From Syngnathus acus (lineage: Eukaryota > Chordata > Actinopteri > Syngnathiformes > Syngnathidae): a stretch of DNA of 64,000 nt. Below are positions 34,080 through 45,021 of the stretch, piece after piece. Location of the stretch: NCBI RefSeq assembly GCF_901709675.1, contig NC_051105.1:12200604-12264603 (forward strand), given 5' to 3'. How positions within the stretch are numbered: position 1 is the stretch's first letter; each line of letters begins with the position of its first letter. Below the pieces are notes generated by a model, which was not told the DNA's origin, ran no database searches, and worked only from the letters and a program-made list of their open reading frames with translations. The translations under genes were made by a program, and so were the position numbers.

Positions 34080-34446
34080 GTGAGGCGGCACGGTGGGCCA
34101 CTGGTTAGCATGTCTGCCTCACAGTTTAGAAGGTGCGGGTTTGATTCCACCTCTGGCCCTCCCTGTGTGGAGTTTGGATGTTTTCCCCGTGCCTGCGTGG
34201 GTTTTCTCTGGGCACTCCGGTTTCCTACCGCTTCCCAAAATACATGCTTGATAGGCCGATTGAGCACTCCAAATTGCCCATAGGTGTGAGTGCGAGTGTG
34301 GATGATTGTTCATCTCCGTGTGCCCTGCAATTGGCTGGCAATCAGTTCAGGGTGTCACCTGCCTACTGCCCAATGACGGCTGGGATAGGCTCCAACACGC
34401 CCATGACCCTCGTGGGCACAAGCAGTACAGAAAATGGATAGATGGA
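34080..34446 (+). mobile_element. SINE-like repeat with ATGG tail, complete copy
   Basis: It starts GAGGCGGCACGGTGGGCCAC. The head has an A-box-like TGGTTAGCATGTC and a B-box-like GGGTTTGATTCC with tRNA-like spacing. The body has GTGTGGAGTTTGGATG, TCTGGGCACTCCGGTTTCC, TGCCCTGCAATTGGCTGGCA and GGGATAGGCTCCAACACG. It ends AGTACAGAAAATGGATAGATGG. Six other copies or fragments occur in the window. The 3' phrase resembles the RTE LINE 3' end, which suggests the LINE that may mobilise it. Confidence 0.8.
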
Positions 34447-34720
34447 AGTTAAATTGTACAGTACTTCTAGTCTGCATTTTAGACCCATGAGTTGTCAAAA
34501 TGAATCCATTACTCTACAACAAATAAATTATCAATTTAATTTTAAAAATCAAATAATCATTTAGAGCTCTTAACTTGAAATTGTCAAAATTGTTTGAGTT
34601 CTGAAGTCCTTCTTGACCGAATAACAGAATGACAGAATAATCTTGGTCGATATCAATTCATAATGATTTTATTTTAAATTATTCAAAACTAAGCACCTGA
34701 AAAAATGTTGAATTTGGGTA

Positions 34721-37148
34721 CCGTAATTTCCGGACTCTAGAGCGCACCTGAATATAAGCCGCACCAACTAAATTTAGAAAGAAAAACAAATGTGTACATA
34801 TATAAGCTGCACCGGCCTATAAGCCGCAGGTGTCCACGTTGTAACATGAGATATTTACACAGAAAGATGATACACAGAAAGATTTTTTTACCGTAATTTT
34901 TAATTACCGTAAATACATGCATTTTTCCAAAAGGTGCACGGCAGTAACACAGCAGCAACAAGGCAGTACGACAGTAAAACTGCAGTAACACATCTGGTTA
35001 AAAAAATAACCAGCCTACCAGAAAGTCATTGATCGCTTACCGTAAATAAATGTCTTTTTCCAAAAAGTGCCTGTAACACGGCAACAACACGGCAATAACA
35101 CAGCAGCAACACGACAGTACAACGGCAGTAACACCGCTGGTTAAAAAAATAACCAGCCTACCAGAAAAGTCATTGATCGCTATCTTCATCTTCCTCCTGT
35201 GCACTAAAACCACTGAAGTCGTCTTCTTCAGTGTCGGACTTGAACAGCCTCAGGATGACTTCGTCAGACACTTTCACACAGTCTCTCTCTTTTTCATTGT
35301 CGCTCTCACTGTCACTTTCGTCTCGAGGCGAAGTTGTGCTCGTGCCGTTCTCTTCATCACGCAGCAGTCCAGCCTTTCGAAACCCGTTGGTGGTCGTGGA
35401 TTTTTTCACACTGCACCACGCGGTCAGGATCCACTGGCAGACTTGAGCAAAAGTTGCTCTTCGCATGCGGCCAGTTTTGGTGAATGATTTCTCGCCGCTG
35501 GTCATCCACGCCTCCCACTCAACTCGGAGTGCCACTTTAAATGCACGATTCACACTGATGTCGAGTGGCTGCAAATACTTTGTTGTGCCCCCAGGAATCA
35601 CAGCTGGAATTGAGTTTGTCCTCTTGATGGCAGCTTTCACAGAATCCGTGATATGGGCCCTCATGCTGTCCAAAACGAGCAGTTCTTTTTTCTGTGAAAA
35701 AATCCTCCTGGTCGCTTGCCGTAGCACTCCGCCAGCCATTCCTTCATTAGGCTTTCCATCATCCACCCTTTCGTGTTTACTTTCACGACGATGCCTTTCG
35801 GGAGGTTTTCTTTTGGCATAGTCATCCGCTTAAAAATCACCATTGGTGGAAGCTTTTGTCCGGATGCTGTGCAGCTCAGAACACAAGTGAAATGCGTTCT
35901 CTCATGGCCAGTTGTTTTCAGCGTGACGGAGGATTCACCTTTCCTGTTTACAGTCCTAGTGAGAGGCAGGTCAAACGTCAAAGGCACTTCATCCATATTT
36001 ATGATCTCGTCTGGGCCGATGGAATTCTCAGCTATCTTTGTTTGTGTGAATTTGTGGAAGTTTGTAACTTTTTCCTCGTAGTCGGGAGGGAGTTGCTGAC
36101 ACACAGTCGTCCGTGCCCTGATTGACAGGCCCTTTCGTCTCATAAATCTGAGACACCACGATGGTCCACCTGTAAAATCTTCAATCTTCTTTTCGGTGGC
36201 GATTGTTTTGGCTTTCAGTCGGATCTGCACGGTGGAAACACCTCGGCCGTCTGCTCTCTGTGTTCACCCAGTCTTCAAGAATGTTTTCAACTTCGGGCCA
36301 TCTGCTTTTATTACCTCTGAAAGCTTTTGTCGTCTTTTTGCATTGCGTCAGTTCTTCACGCTGCCGTCTCCAACGTCTCACCATCGATTCATTGATGCCA
36401 AGCTTACGTGCAGCAGGTCTATTTCCCTCTTTGACAGCCGAATCGATTGCTTTTAACTTAAAAGCTGCATCATATGCATTTCTTCGTGTGTTTTCCATGA
36501 TGAGGGTGTGTGCATGATGCGCGAAATGTTCAAAACACAATCAAACTAGCACGTCTTCTTCGGCGCATTATCTCTTCTTCGTCTGTCTCGCTCTTGCTTC
36601 CTGCTAGAGCGCCCCCTGGAGGCCGTAAAAATCCATAAATACGCCGCGCCGCCATTTAAGCCTCGGGGTTCAAAGTAACCTTCTGAATAAAATGCATTAA
36701 ATGTTCACGTTCATTACAACTTGTTTTTGGTGAGCAAAATGTCAGAAGAATTGAATTTAAATGCTGATTTATTGGGTTTTAATACAATGCAGATTGTCCA
36801 AACAGCGCCACTGCTTTGTGTAATCTCTGAGTCACATGGCAGAGTAAGAGAAAGGGTTTAGAGCCCTTTGACGCAGGTCACCTAGCGTGCATTCCTACTA
36901 AAGCTCATAATAGTCACAAGCAACACAGCCAGAATAAGCAGCAGCCATAGTAGTGTTTCAAAATAGTATTTTCGTTGTTGTTTTTTTCTTCAAGATACCG
37001 CACAACAGCGGTCCACAGCCTTTTTAGAAGTGTATAAAAGTGATCACAACAATCATGGAAAAAAATCCTACATAAGCCGCACCGGACTATAAGCCGCGGG
37101 GTTCAAAATTTGAGAAAAAAGTCGCGGCTTATGGTCCGACATTTACGG
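34721..37148 (-). mobile_element. Pogo-like transposon with transposase gene
   Basis: TA flanks (34719-34720, 37149-37150) enclose CCGTAATTTCCGGACTCTAG at the left and the inverted TGGTCCGACATTTACGG at the right. The subterminal phrase TATAAGCCGCAC recurs several times at both ends. The single gene lies on the minus strand. Total length is 2428 bp. Just inside the left end, AACACGGCAGTAACAC-type sequence is duplicated (34880-35000 and 35005-35165). It is the only member here with catalytic coding sequence, but frameshifts make it non-functional. Confidence 0.9.
35170..36498 (-). pseudogene. Pogo-type DDE transposase, two frameshifts
   Basis: The likely start is the ATG at 36498 (MENTRRNAYDAAFKLKAIDS), chosen over an upstream ATG because the similarity to CENP-B/pogo proteins starts there. 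The first 80 codons form a helix-turn-helix region (AARKLGINESMVRRWRRQ). After a shift near 36181-36230 comes a second DNA-binding part, then the catalytic core with IINMDEVPL (first D). After a second shift near 35661-35766 come LLVLDSMRAHI (second D) and YLQPLDISVNRAFK (third D). A long acidic tail follows: NGFRKAGLLR ... LFKSDTEEDDFSGF. The enzyme would cut and paste the element at TA. Both shifts are small, so decay is recent. Confidence 0.9.
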
Positions 37149-37277
37149 TAATTTAATTATTTTTAAATTTATTTTAACATTATATTAACGGTATTACAAA
37201 AGTCAAAACTGAAAAGGTCAAATAAGCTGGCCTATGTAAAGACTGAATAAATGTATTTTTAAAAATAATGTGCTTAG

Positions 37278-37560
37278 TAGGGCTGGGCAATAAGGCTGAA
37301 AAATGTTTCTCAATCTAAGTATTTCATATCAGTCTCGATAATTACACCTAAATCTCGATTTTACTCGCTTCAATCCTACGCAACTTTCTGTCGAAGGCCG
37401 ATTGGTCATGGACCCCAATTTTTTTGTAATAGATACCTTTTCAAGTTGTATTTCAAATGGATGGTATAGGGACGTGCAAAGGTAAACCTTAGCGCTAGTG
37501 ACCAATTTAAAGAGGTTAGAAGTTGGGCTGTTTGACCTTTATGACTGCTTAATTACACAG
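37278..37560 (+). mobile_element. One end of a hAT-like element
   Basis: AGGGCTGGGCAATAAGGC followed by TCTCAATCTAAG, TCTCGATAATTACACC and TCTCGATTTTAC-type repeats resembles the left end of a fish DNA element whose far end would read GCCCAGCCCT. No such partner is visible, so the right boundary is arbitrary. Confidence 0.45.
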
Positions 37561-37818
37561 TCAAAGAGAATGGCCAGACACAGTAGTAGAATAAGTCGCT
37601 GCTTTATTCTCTCTTCCATCCAATTCACATAGCATCAAAATGCCTAACTCAATCCGTCTGATATTGTCATCTGCGTATTGCTTCTCATTTAATAAAATGT
37701 CAACAGACTTCGATGTGTGTGGAGAAAACGGACCCCTTCGGCTGTCCAACTCCATGCTCGACCTAAATGGATTATCATGATCAACAGACGAGCGGGGCGA
37801 CCAAGCCCACCTACCAAC

Positions 37819-37871
37819 CTCCCTTCCTCCTTCTAATAAAACATTTTGTTTTATTAGAAGGAGGAAGGGAG
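37819..37871. repeat. Perfect 25-bp inverted repeat with 3-nt loop
   Basis: The left arm 37819-37843 and the right arm 37847-37871 are exact reverse complements around a TTT loop. Each arm holds a CCTTCCTCCTTC/GAAGGAGGAAGG block and an AATAAAAC/GTTTTATT block. The palindrome sits where unrelated DNA meets a minus-strand SINE-like repeat. It is not next to a coding frame, so I do not call it a terminator. Confidence 0.9.
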
Positions 37872-37992
37872 TTTTGGCTCTGGAAGTTCCGGGACGTGAC
37901 TGAGACGTGGTTGGTAATCGTGCGTCCACACAGGAAGGCCGGCGCCGGAATCGAACCTTGCACCTCTGAACTGTGAGGTGGACATACTAACC

Positions 37993-40221
37993 CAGTGTTT
38001 CCCAACCGCTGTGCCGCGGCACACAAGTGTGCCGTGACGAATCATCAGGTGTGCCGCCCAGTTTCGTCTAATTGGTTCAAAGTGAGAAGCATGTAGTGAT
38101 AGACAGGGCAATTAAATGCTCTTCCAATAGAGGGCAGTGTATCAGCGCGATATGTCTACTCTAGGAGTAGGAAGTTCATAGTTATCCTCGAGTGAGACAG
38201 TGCAGGTAATAGCAATGGATAAATATTTGAAAAGAAAAAGTACTCAATCTGACCTGGGTCCTGAAGAAAATTCTGACCCAGATGAAGGCCCTAGCATGAG
38301 CACTGGTCAGAAGAAAGCAAAAAAGGTGAGCTTAAGACAATACAATGAAGGCTATCTTGCTTTTGGATTTACTTTTACCGGAGAAAAAAGTGCGGCAACT
38401 CCGCTATGCCTGGTGTGCGGGGAAAAGTTGTCCAACAGTGCCATGGTTCCCAGTAAACTCAAACGCCATTTAGAGACAAAACACCCGTCACTACAAAACA
38501 AGAGTATGGACTATTTTGTTCAACTGCGTGAACGGACTGGGAAACAGGCAGAGCTACTGAGGAAAACCACCAAGACGGGTGAGAAAGCTCTTAGAGCTAG
38601 TTACCAAGTTGCTGAACTCATCGCCAAATCAAAACAGGCACACACCGTAGGAGAGACGTTAATAATGCCCGCCTGCAAAATTATCTTGAAAGAGATGCTC
38701 GGGCCTGGCGCTGTTAAAGAAATAGCCCAAGTCCCTCTATCAAATAATACAATTTCCAGACGTATTCAAGACATGTCTGCAGACATTGAGAAGACAGTTT
38801 TGGAAAAGTTGCACATCAGTGGGAAATTCGCTTTGCAAATTGATGAATCTACGGATATCAGTGGACACGCGCAGCTTCTGGCAAATGTGCGCTTTGTAGA
38901 CGGAGACACCATCAGAGAAAACTTTCTGTTTTGCAAGGAATTGCCAGGAAGAACAACAGGAGAAGAAATTTTTCGAGTTGTATCAGAGTACATTGAACAA
39001 GGAGGACTAAAGTGGCAAGACTGCGTAAGTGTTTGCACCGATGGAGCAGCTGCCATGCTCGGGCGCACCAAAGGATTTGTAAACAGAGTGAAAGAGCAAA
39101 ATCCAAAAGTCATCGCGACGCATTGTTTTCTGCACCGGGAAGCACTTGTTGCTAAAACATTACCAGCAGACCTAGCTCCTGTAATGGAAGATGTTGTGCG
39201 CATGATAAACTTTGTGAAGACGAGACCAGTAAAAAGCCGCATGTTTACATCATTGTGTGAGGAAATGGGGCAGGAGCATAAAGTGTTATTGCTCCACACG
39301 TAGGTCCGGTGGCTTTCCCGTGGCAAAGTTTTAAGTCGTGTTTATGAGCTGAGGGAGGAACTCAAAGTGCTTTTGACAAATGAGAAGCATGATGACGCTA
39401 ACTTGCTCTCAAATGATGAGTGGTGTGCAAGACTGGCATATCTGGCAGATACATTTAAACATCTGAATGACTTGAACACGCGAATGCAAGGTCGAAACGA
39501 AAACCTGCTCACAAGTACAGATAAAATACAGGGGTTTCGTTCAAAGGTGCTGCTCTGGGAACAACACGTGGAAAGTGCCAACCTAGAAATGTTCCCAAAC
39601 ACCCAGAAATGGCAGAGTGTCAACAGAGCTGCACTGTGTGAGACAATAGGTAAACATCTGCAAAGTTTGGAGCAGAAGTTGTCATGTTATTTCCCTTCAC
39701 TTTCCACTGATTGCCTTGACTGGGTGAGGAACCCATATAGCTCAACTGCAGTTGGAAGGGACATAACTTTGCAGGAGCAGGAAGAAATAACTGAACTGAG
39801 ACAAGATCGTGGTCTTAAGCTGCGCTTTTCGGATGTACCTTTGGACAGTTTTTGGCTGACTGCTGCCAAGGAGTTCCCTATTCTGGGAAACAAAGCAATT
39901 TCAGCTCTTCTCCCTTTCTCCACAACCTATCTATGTGAGCTGGGCTTTTCAAGCATGACTACTTTAAAGACTAAGAAAAGAGCGAGACTCAGAGCTGTTG
40001 AGGAAGATCTTCGTGTTTGTCTTTCTTCAATTCCTGCAAGAATATCAGCGTTGTGTTCAACCAAACAGGGCCAAATTTCACACTGAGTAAGTGAATTGAC
40101 AATAAATGTTCATTATATTTCATTATATATACGTTTTGTGACATTTTTGTTTGGTGGTGTGCCGTGTGATTTTTTTAACATAAAATATGTGCCATTGCTC
40201 AAAAAAGGTTGGGAAACACTA
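37993..40221 (+). mobile_element. hAT transposon, nearly intact, 8-bp duplication TACTAACC
   Basis: The ends CAGTGTTTCCCAACC and GGTTGGGAAACACTA are inverted. The exact duplication TACTAACC lies at 37985-37992 and 40222-40229. The subterminal region carries GTGCCGCGGCAC at the left and GTGGTGTGCCGTGTG at the right. At 2229 bp it has one gene on the plus strand and normal-length untranslated regions. It is the best preserved autonomous-type element in the window. Confidence 0.95.
38215..40086 (+). pseudogene. hAT transposase with BED finger, single in-frame TAG
   Basis: The start is the ATG at 38215 in good context (GCAATGG). The 623-residue frame is open to the TGA at 40084-40086 except for a TAG at 39301-39303 (codon 363). 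N-terminal residues about 1-35 are acidic and basic. A BED-type zinc finger follows ([20 protein letters not shown]). The RNase-H-like core includes [24 protein letters not shown] and [10 protein letters not shown], and after the stop RWLSRG. The C-terminal dimerisation region ends with [20 protein letters not shown]. It resembles the transposases from which the vertebrate ZBED5/FAM200/SCAND3 proteins derive. The enzyme would excise and insert hAT DNA with 8-bp duplications. Confidence 0.92.
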
Positions 40222-40270
40222 TACTAACCAGTGTTTCATTGTGCCACAACAACATGGATTCCACAGCACT

Positions 40271-41774
40271 TAACAAAACCACAAACCAATGGCTGCAGCA
40301 AGTCAATGTAACAGTATGACCGCTGCTATTTCAGACGCGAGAAGAAGCAGCAGCAAATTATTCAGGTAAATAGGAGTTTCCACCTTCTTTTAACAACATG
40401 TGACCAACTTTATTACTGTGTCAGTATCTACGTATATGGCTCGGAGCCTTTGAAGTTCCTGAAATCTGATGATACAGAGTTTAGAATGTAGTTAGACATG
40501 ACTAACTTGTCGCTGGCCGCTTTCTATCATCCTCTTAGCCTACTAGATTTGCAGAAAAGAAATTGAAATATTTTCTCTTAAAAGTTACAACTGATGTTCC
40601 CACGTTTCTAAAGTCTGTAACTGTCATAGTCAAAGTGGAGTCGCACCAACAGTTCTCAAAGAAATAGAACGCCGGTTTAGCAATACCACAAGTGCCTCGC
40701 ACATTTCACGCAAAGGATCATGGGACATAGCAAAAATGTGGATAGTCATCACCTAAAATAAATGAAAAGTAGAGAATGGTCCACACACAGCAAGAAGGAA
40801 ATTGTAACCTGTGATCAATAGCTCCCAAGACTGGACGGCAAGTTAATAGCAAAGATGAAAGTTTAAATCAAACTTTAAAAAAGTGTATCACAAATTTGTT
40901 GATAACAAATCATCTACCCATGTACTCGTTTGTGATGTGTCGGGTGGGGCCACTTGAGGGTGATAAATGTTTCATTCATATGCATATTTAATGATCAAGT
41001 TAATTTATCATGAGTGTGCTGCAGTACCACATAATTCAACACCTCATTGCATCTTAATATAAATGAGCATATTTCCAATTTTTACTGCACATGCATCCCA
41101 ATGTTCCAGATTGCCCTGTGTGAAAAACTTTCACAAGATTGTTTTTTTTTTTTCAACAAACAAAAAACATTGATTGGCAATGGTATAAAATCTTAGCTAA
41201 CAACAACCACATTTCTGCCTAGGTTGCTGAATGTGTCGTACCCCTGGGATATTGTGTATGCTCTCACACAGAGTGATTTTACATTTTAGAACAGATGGTT
41301 ACAGGAGGACTTGTGCACGGCAACTAGTTATTCTCTCTGTTGCTTATCATGTTGCATTCATGCCTCACTGACTATAGCACCCAGCAGTAGTTTATGAGCT
41401 GATCATCAGAGCAAAACACTGGACAGCGTTCTAATTTAAGCTGTTGTTAGGCAGAGAGAGAGAGAGAGAGAGAGGGCCGAACACATGTGTTTTATCAGAA
41501 CATAATTGCAACTCCAATTCCAAATAGTAGCTACTTTGGCATTTTACATTAATGTAGGTTAAAAAAGAAGCCCTTACCTGTCCTGAAAAACGATTTAACA
41601 GGATTGTCATTGTACTGTCCTTGCTCAGACACGTTAGCTTTGTTCAAGCTGGACAGCGAGCTAACTCTTAATTGATGACGCAAGACGTCCTTAGATCGTT
41701 TTGTTGTTTTATTCGGATATCTTGCCACCAAGAACAAAGTGAAACTAGAGAAGACAAAATAAGTGTCAGACATA
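40271..41774. other. Noncoding interval with a short GA repeat
   Basis: No elements recognised apart from an AG microsatellite at 41452-41474. No coding frame with a domain. Confidence 0.4.
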
Positions 41775-41776
41775 TA

Positions 41777-42297
41777 CAGTAGTCCCTCGCTACATTGCGG
41801 TTCGATTATCGCGGCTTCAATACATCGTGGATCCCCTCCCCCCAAAATAAATCACAAATTGAAAATAAACCTTCTAAATTGAGGAATTATGGCACGAAAG
41901 TTGCCCAGACGCCAGCAGAAGGCAGTGAGTGTCCAGACAATTGCAGTATATACACTTGTACCTTTTTATAAAAAGAGTTGTGACAATAAGAGTCCTAAAA
42001 ACATATTTACAGTATTGTATCTCGTTATAAAAAATGTTATAATAATACAATAGTCCTAAAAACATATTTACAGTATGTACACTTGTTCCGTGTTATAAAA
42101 AAGTTGTTATAATAATAAAATAGTTCTAAAAATTTACAGTTAGCTACAGCCACTATTCTGCCCCCGCTTATGTGTGTGGCTGGCTACTTACAAGCGCGGC
42201 AGATAACAAGTTTCTCAAGAAAAGCAGCATGACGTCAAAATCCTCTTCAAAAACTTTACTTAAGTCACACTGTAAAACTGCAAGCAGACATACAAAA
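41777..42297 (-). mobile_element. Tigger-like element T2, right-end fragment
   Basis: It begins with the inverted right terminus CAGTAGTCCCTCGCTACATT after TA (41775-41776). Then follow the GGCAGCAGAAGGCA-type phrase (here CGCCAGCAGAAGGCAGTG) and reverse copies of the 63-bp unit. After 42140 it has interior sequence not shared with T1. It stops where T3 begins at 42300, so T3 may have inserted into it. Confidence 0.7.
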
Positions 42298-42665
42298 TAC
42301 AGTAATCCTCGCAACATCGCGGTTCGTTTATCGCGGTTTCACTACATTTATTTTCAAAATTAAAAAAAAATTAATAGTTTAAATAAAACTTCTAAATTGA
42401 AGAATTATGGCACAAAACTTGCCCACACGGCAGCAGAAGGCAAGGAGTGCCCACACAATTGCAGTGCGTACACTTGTATCTTTTTATAAAAAAATCGTTA
42501 TAATAAGAGTTCTAAAAACATATTTACAGTGTTGTACCTTGTTATAGAAAAATTCTTAAAATAATAAAATAGTTCTAAAAACATATTTACAGTATGTACA
42601 CTTGTTCCTTGTTTTAAAATGTTTATAATAATAAAAGTTGTTCTAAAAAACATATTTACAGTATG
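41940..42665. repeat. Tandem 63-bp-type units in T2 and T3
   Basis: Reverse copies of the T1 unit recur as GTTCTAAAAACATATTTACAG or close variants, five to seven times over T2 and T3, spaced by about 60-75 bp and separated by the T3 terminus at 42300. Confidence 0.7.
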
Positions 42666-43125
42666 TGTTAAGAATTCTCGATGTTATTTATGTTATTCAG
42701 CAGTGCTTTGATTTGAGGTATGGTGATTTGTTTTGAAGGCCGCTTTCAGGCGATACCACTTCCTGTTTTACGTTTGTGTACATGTGTTGGTTACAGTGGT
42801 GCAGGAGCCATTGACGATGTAAGTGGGTCTCCTAACAAGAGAAATGAACGATCACATGTGTCTAACTTTTAGGACAATGTAGTATTGCTTCAAATGTTCC
42901 TTTAAATTCCTTTAGAGGTCCGTTTTCGCGTGATAGCACGATCACTAATTAGCATCTTTCCGTTCCGCTAATACGTTAGCCTGCCCAGTACTTCTTGTTA
43001 ACATGTTACACGCACACACATATATTTATATGTTCAATATTTATAAAAAATGTTCTGTATGTCATTTATACTATTAATATATTTACATGTTTGAAACATT
43101 TATTTAATGTTCTAATAATAAAATA

Positions 43126-45021
43126 TGCACCTCCGTGAGTCGTCACCTTATCGTGGTGGAGGGGTTTGCGTGCCCCTATGATCCTAGGAGCCATGTTGTC
43201 TGGGGCTTCATGCCCCTGGTAGGGTCACCCATGGCAAACGGGTCCTAGGCGAGGGGCCAGACAAAGCACGGCTCAAAAAGCCCCTTATGATGAAAAAGAT
43301 ATAGGGACACAGATTTCCCTCGCCCGGACGCGGGTCACCGGGGCCCCCCTCTGGAGCCAGGCCTGGAGGCGGGGCTCGAAGGCGAGCGTCTGGTGGCCGG
43401 GCCTTCGCCCATGGGGCCCGGCCGGGCACAGCCCGAAAAGGAAATGTGGGTCCCCCTTCCCATGGGCTCACCACCTGTGGGAGGGGCCAAAGGGGTCGGG
43501 TGCAGTGCCAGCTGGGCGGCGGCCAAAGGCAGGGACCTTGGCGGTCTGATCCCCGGCTGCAGAAGCTGGCTCTTGGGACATGGAATGTCACCTCTCTGGC
43601 TGGAAAGGAGCCCGAGCTGGTGTGCGAGGCAGAAAAGTTCCGACTAGATATAGTCTTGCCTCCACGCACAGTTTGGGTTCCGGTTCAAGCCCTCTCGAGA
43701 GGGGCTGGACTCTCTTCCACTCTGGAGTTGCCCACGGTGAGAGGCGTCGAGCAGGTGTGGGTATACTTATTGCCCCCCGGCTGGGCGCCTGCACATTGGG
43801 GTTCACCCCGGTGAACGAGAGGGTAGCCTCCCTCCGCCTTCGGGTGGGGGGACGGGTCCTGACTGTTGTTTGTGTCTATGCAACAATCGGCAGCTCAGAG
43901 TACCCACCCTTCTTGGAGTCCCTGGAGGAAGTGCTGGAGAGCGCTCCTTCTGGGGACTCCATCGTTCTACTGGGTGACTTCAATGCTCACGTGGGCAATG
44001 ACAGTGAGACCTGGAAGGGCGTGATTGGGAGGAACGGCCCCCCCGATCTGAACCCGAGCGGTGTTCTACTATTGGACTTCTGTGCTCGACACGGATTTTC
44101 TATAATGAACACCATGTTCAAACATAAGGGTGTCCATGTGTGCACTTGGCACCAGGACACCCTAGGCCGCAGTTCGATGATCGACTTTGTAGTCGTGTCA
44201 TCGGATTTGCGGCCGCATCTGCAAACCCTAACAGCATGTTTTGGACACTCGGGCGAAGAGAGGGGCGGAGCTGTCAACTGATCACCACCTGGTGGTGGGT
44301 TGGCTCCGATGGTGGGGGAAGATGCCGGTCCGACCTGGCAGACCCAAACGCTCTGTGAGGGTCTGCTGGGAACGTCTGGTGGAATCCCCTGTCAGGAAGA
44401 GCTTCAACTCCCACCTCCGGCAGAGCTTTTCCCACGTCCCGGGGGAGGCGGGGGACATTGAGTCCGAGTGGACCTTGTTCCGCGCCTCCATTGTTGAGGC
44501 GGCCGACCGGAGCTGTGGCCGTAAGGTCATTGGTGCCTGTCGTGGCGGCAATCCCCGAACCCGCTGGTGGACACCGGCGGTAAGGGATGCCGTCAAGCTG
44601 AAGAAGGAGTCCTATCGGGCCGTTTTGGCCTGCGGGACTCCTGAGGCAGCTGACAGGTACCGGATGGCCAAGCGGAACGCGGCTTCGGCGGTTGCTGAGG
44701 CAAAAACCCGGACGTGGGAGGAGTTTGGCGAGGCCATGGAGAATGACTTCCGGACGGCTTCGAGGAAATTCTGGTCCACTATCCGGCGTCTCAGGAGGGG
44801 GAAGCAGTGCAACGTCAACACTGTTTACAGTGGAGATGGCGTGCTGCTGACCTCGACTCGGGACGTCCTGTGTCGGTGGGGAGAATACTTCGAAGACCTC
44901 CTCAATTCCACCGACACGCCTTCCATTGTGGAAGCAGGGCCTGGGGACTCTGAGGCGGACTCTCCAATCTCTGGGGTCGAAGTCACTGAGGTAGTTAAAA
45001 AACTCCTCGGTGGCAAGGACA
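43126..45021 (+). mobile_element. RTE-type LINE, 5'-complete, 3'-truncated
   Basis: The copy starts CTCCGTGAGTCGTCACCTTA and has a GC-rich leader of about 430 bp. Coding follows with [54 protein letters not shown] and further linker sequence to VTEVVKKLLGGK, and it stops abruptly at 45021 before the reverse transcriptase. A full 5' end with loss of the 3' end is the opposite of normal LINE truncation, so the loss came after insertion. Confidence 0.85.

Larger units (their letters stand above)
37872..40270 (-). mobile_element. SINE-like repeat split by a hAT
   Basis: On the minus strand the head is at 40222-40270 (ACTGGTTAGTAT-type A box after removal of the hAT). It continues at 37880-37992 with CACCTCACAGTTCAGAGGTG and GGTTCGATTCCGGCGCCGGC, then CCTTCCTGTGTGG. 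The usual GTTTGCATG part is missing, and other sequence leads into the hairpin at 37819-37871. The hAT of 37993-40221 split it at TACTAACC. Confidence 0.7.

Noticed and set aside
37801-37880. Hairpin as a transcription terminator
   Set aside because: Intrinsic terminators are bacterial, there is no gene upstream, and the T run is the loop, not the trailing tract.
43208-43669. 153-codon minus-strand proline/arginine-rich frame
   Set aside because: It is antisense to the GC-rich leader and endonuclease of the RTE LINE. Composition explains the open frame.
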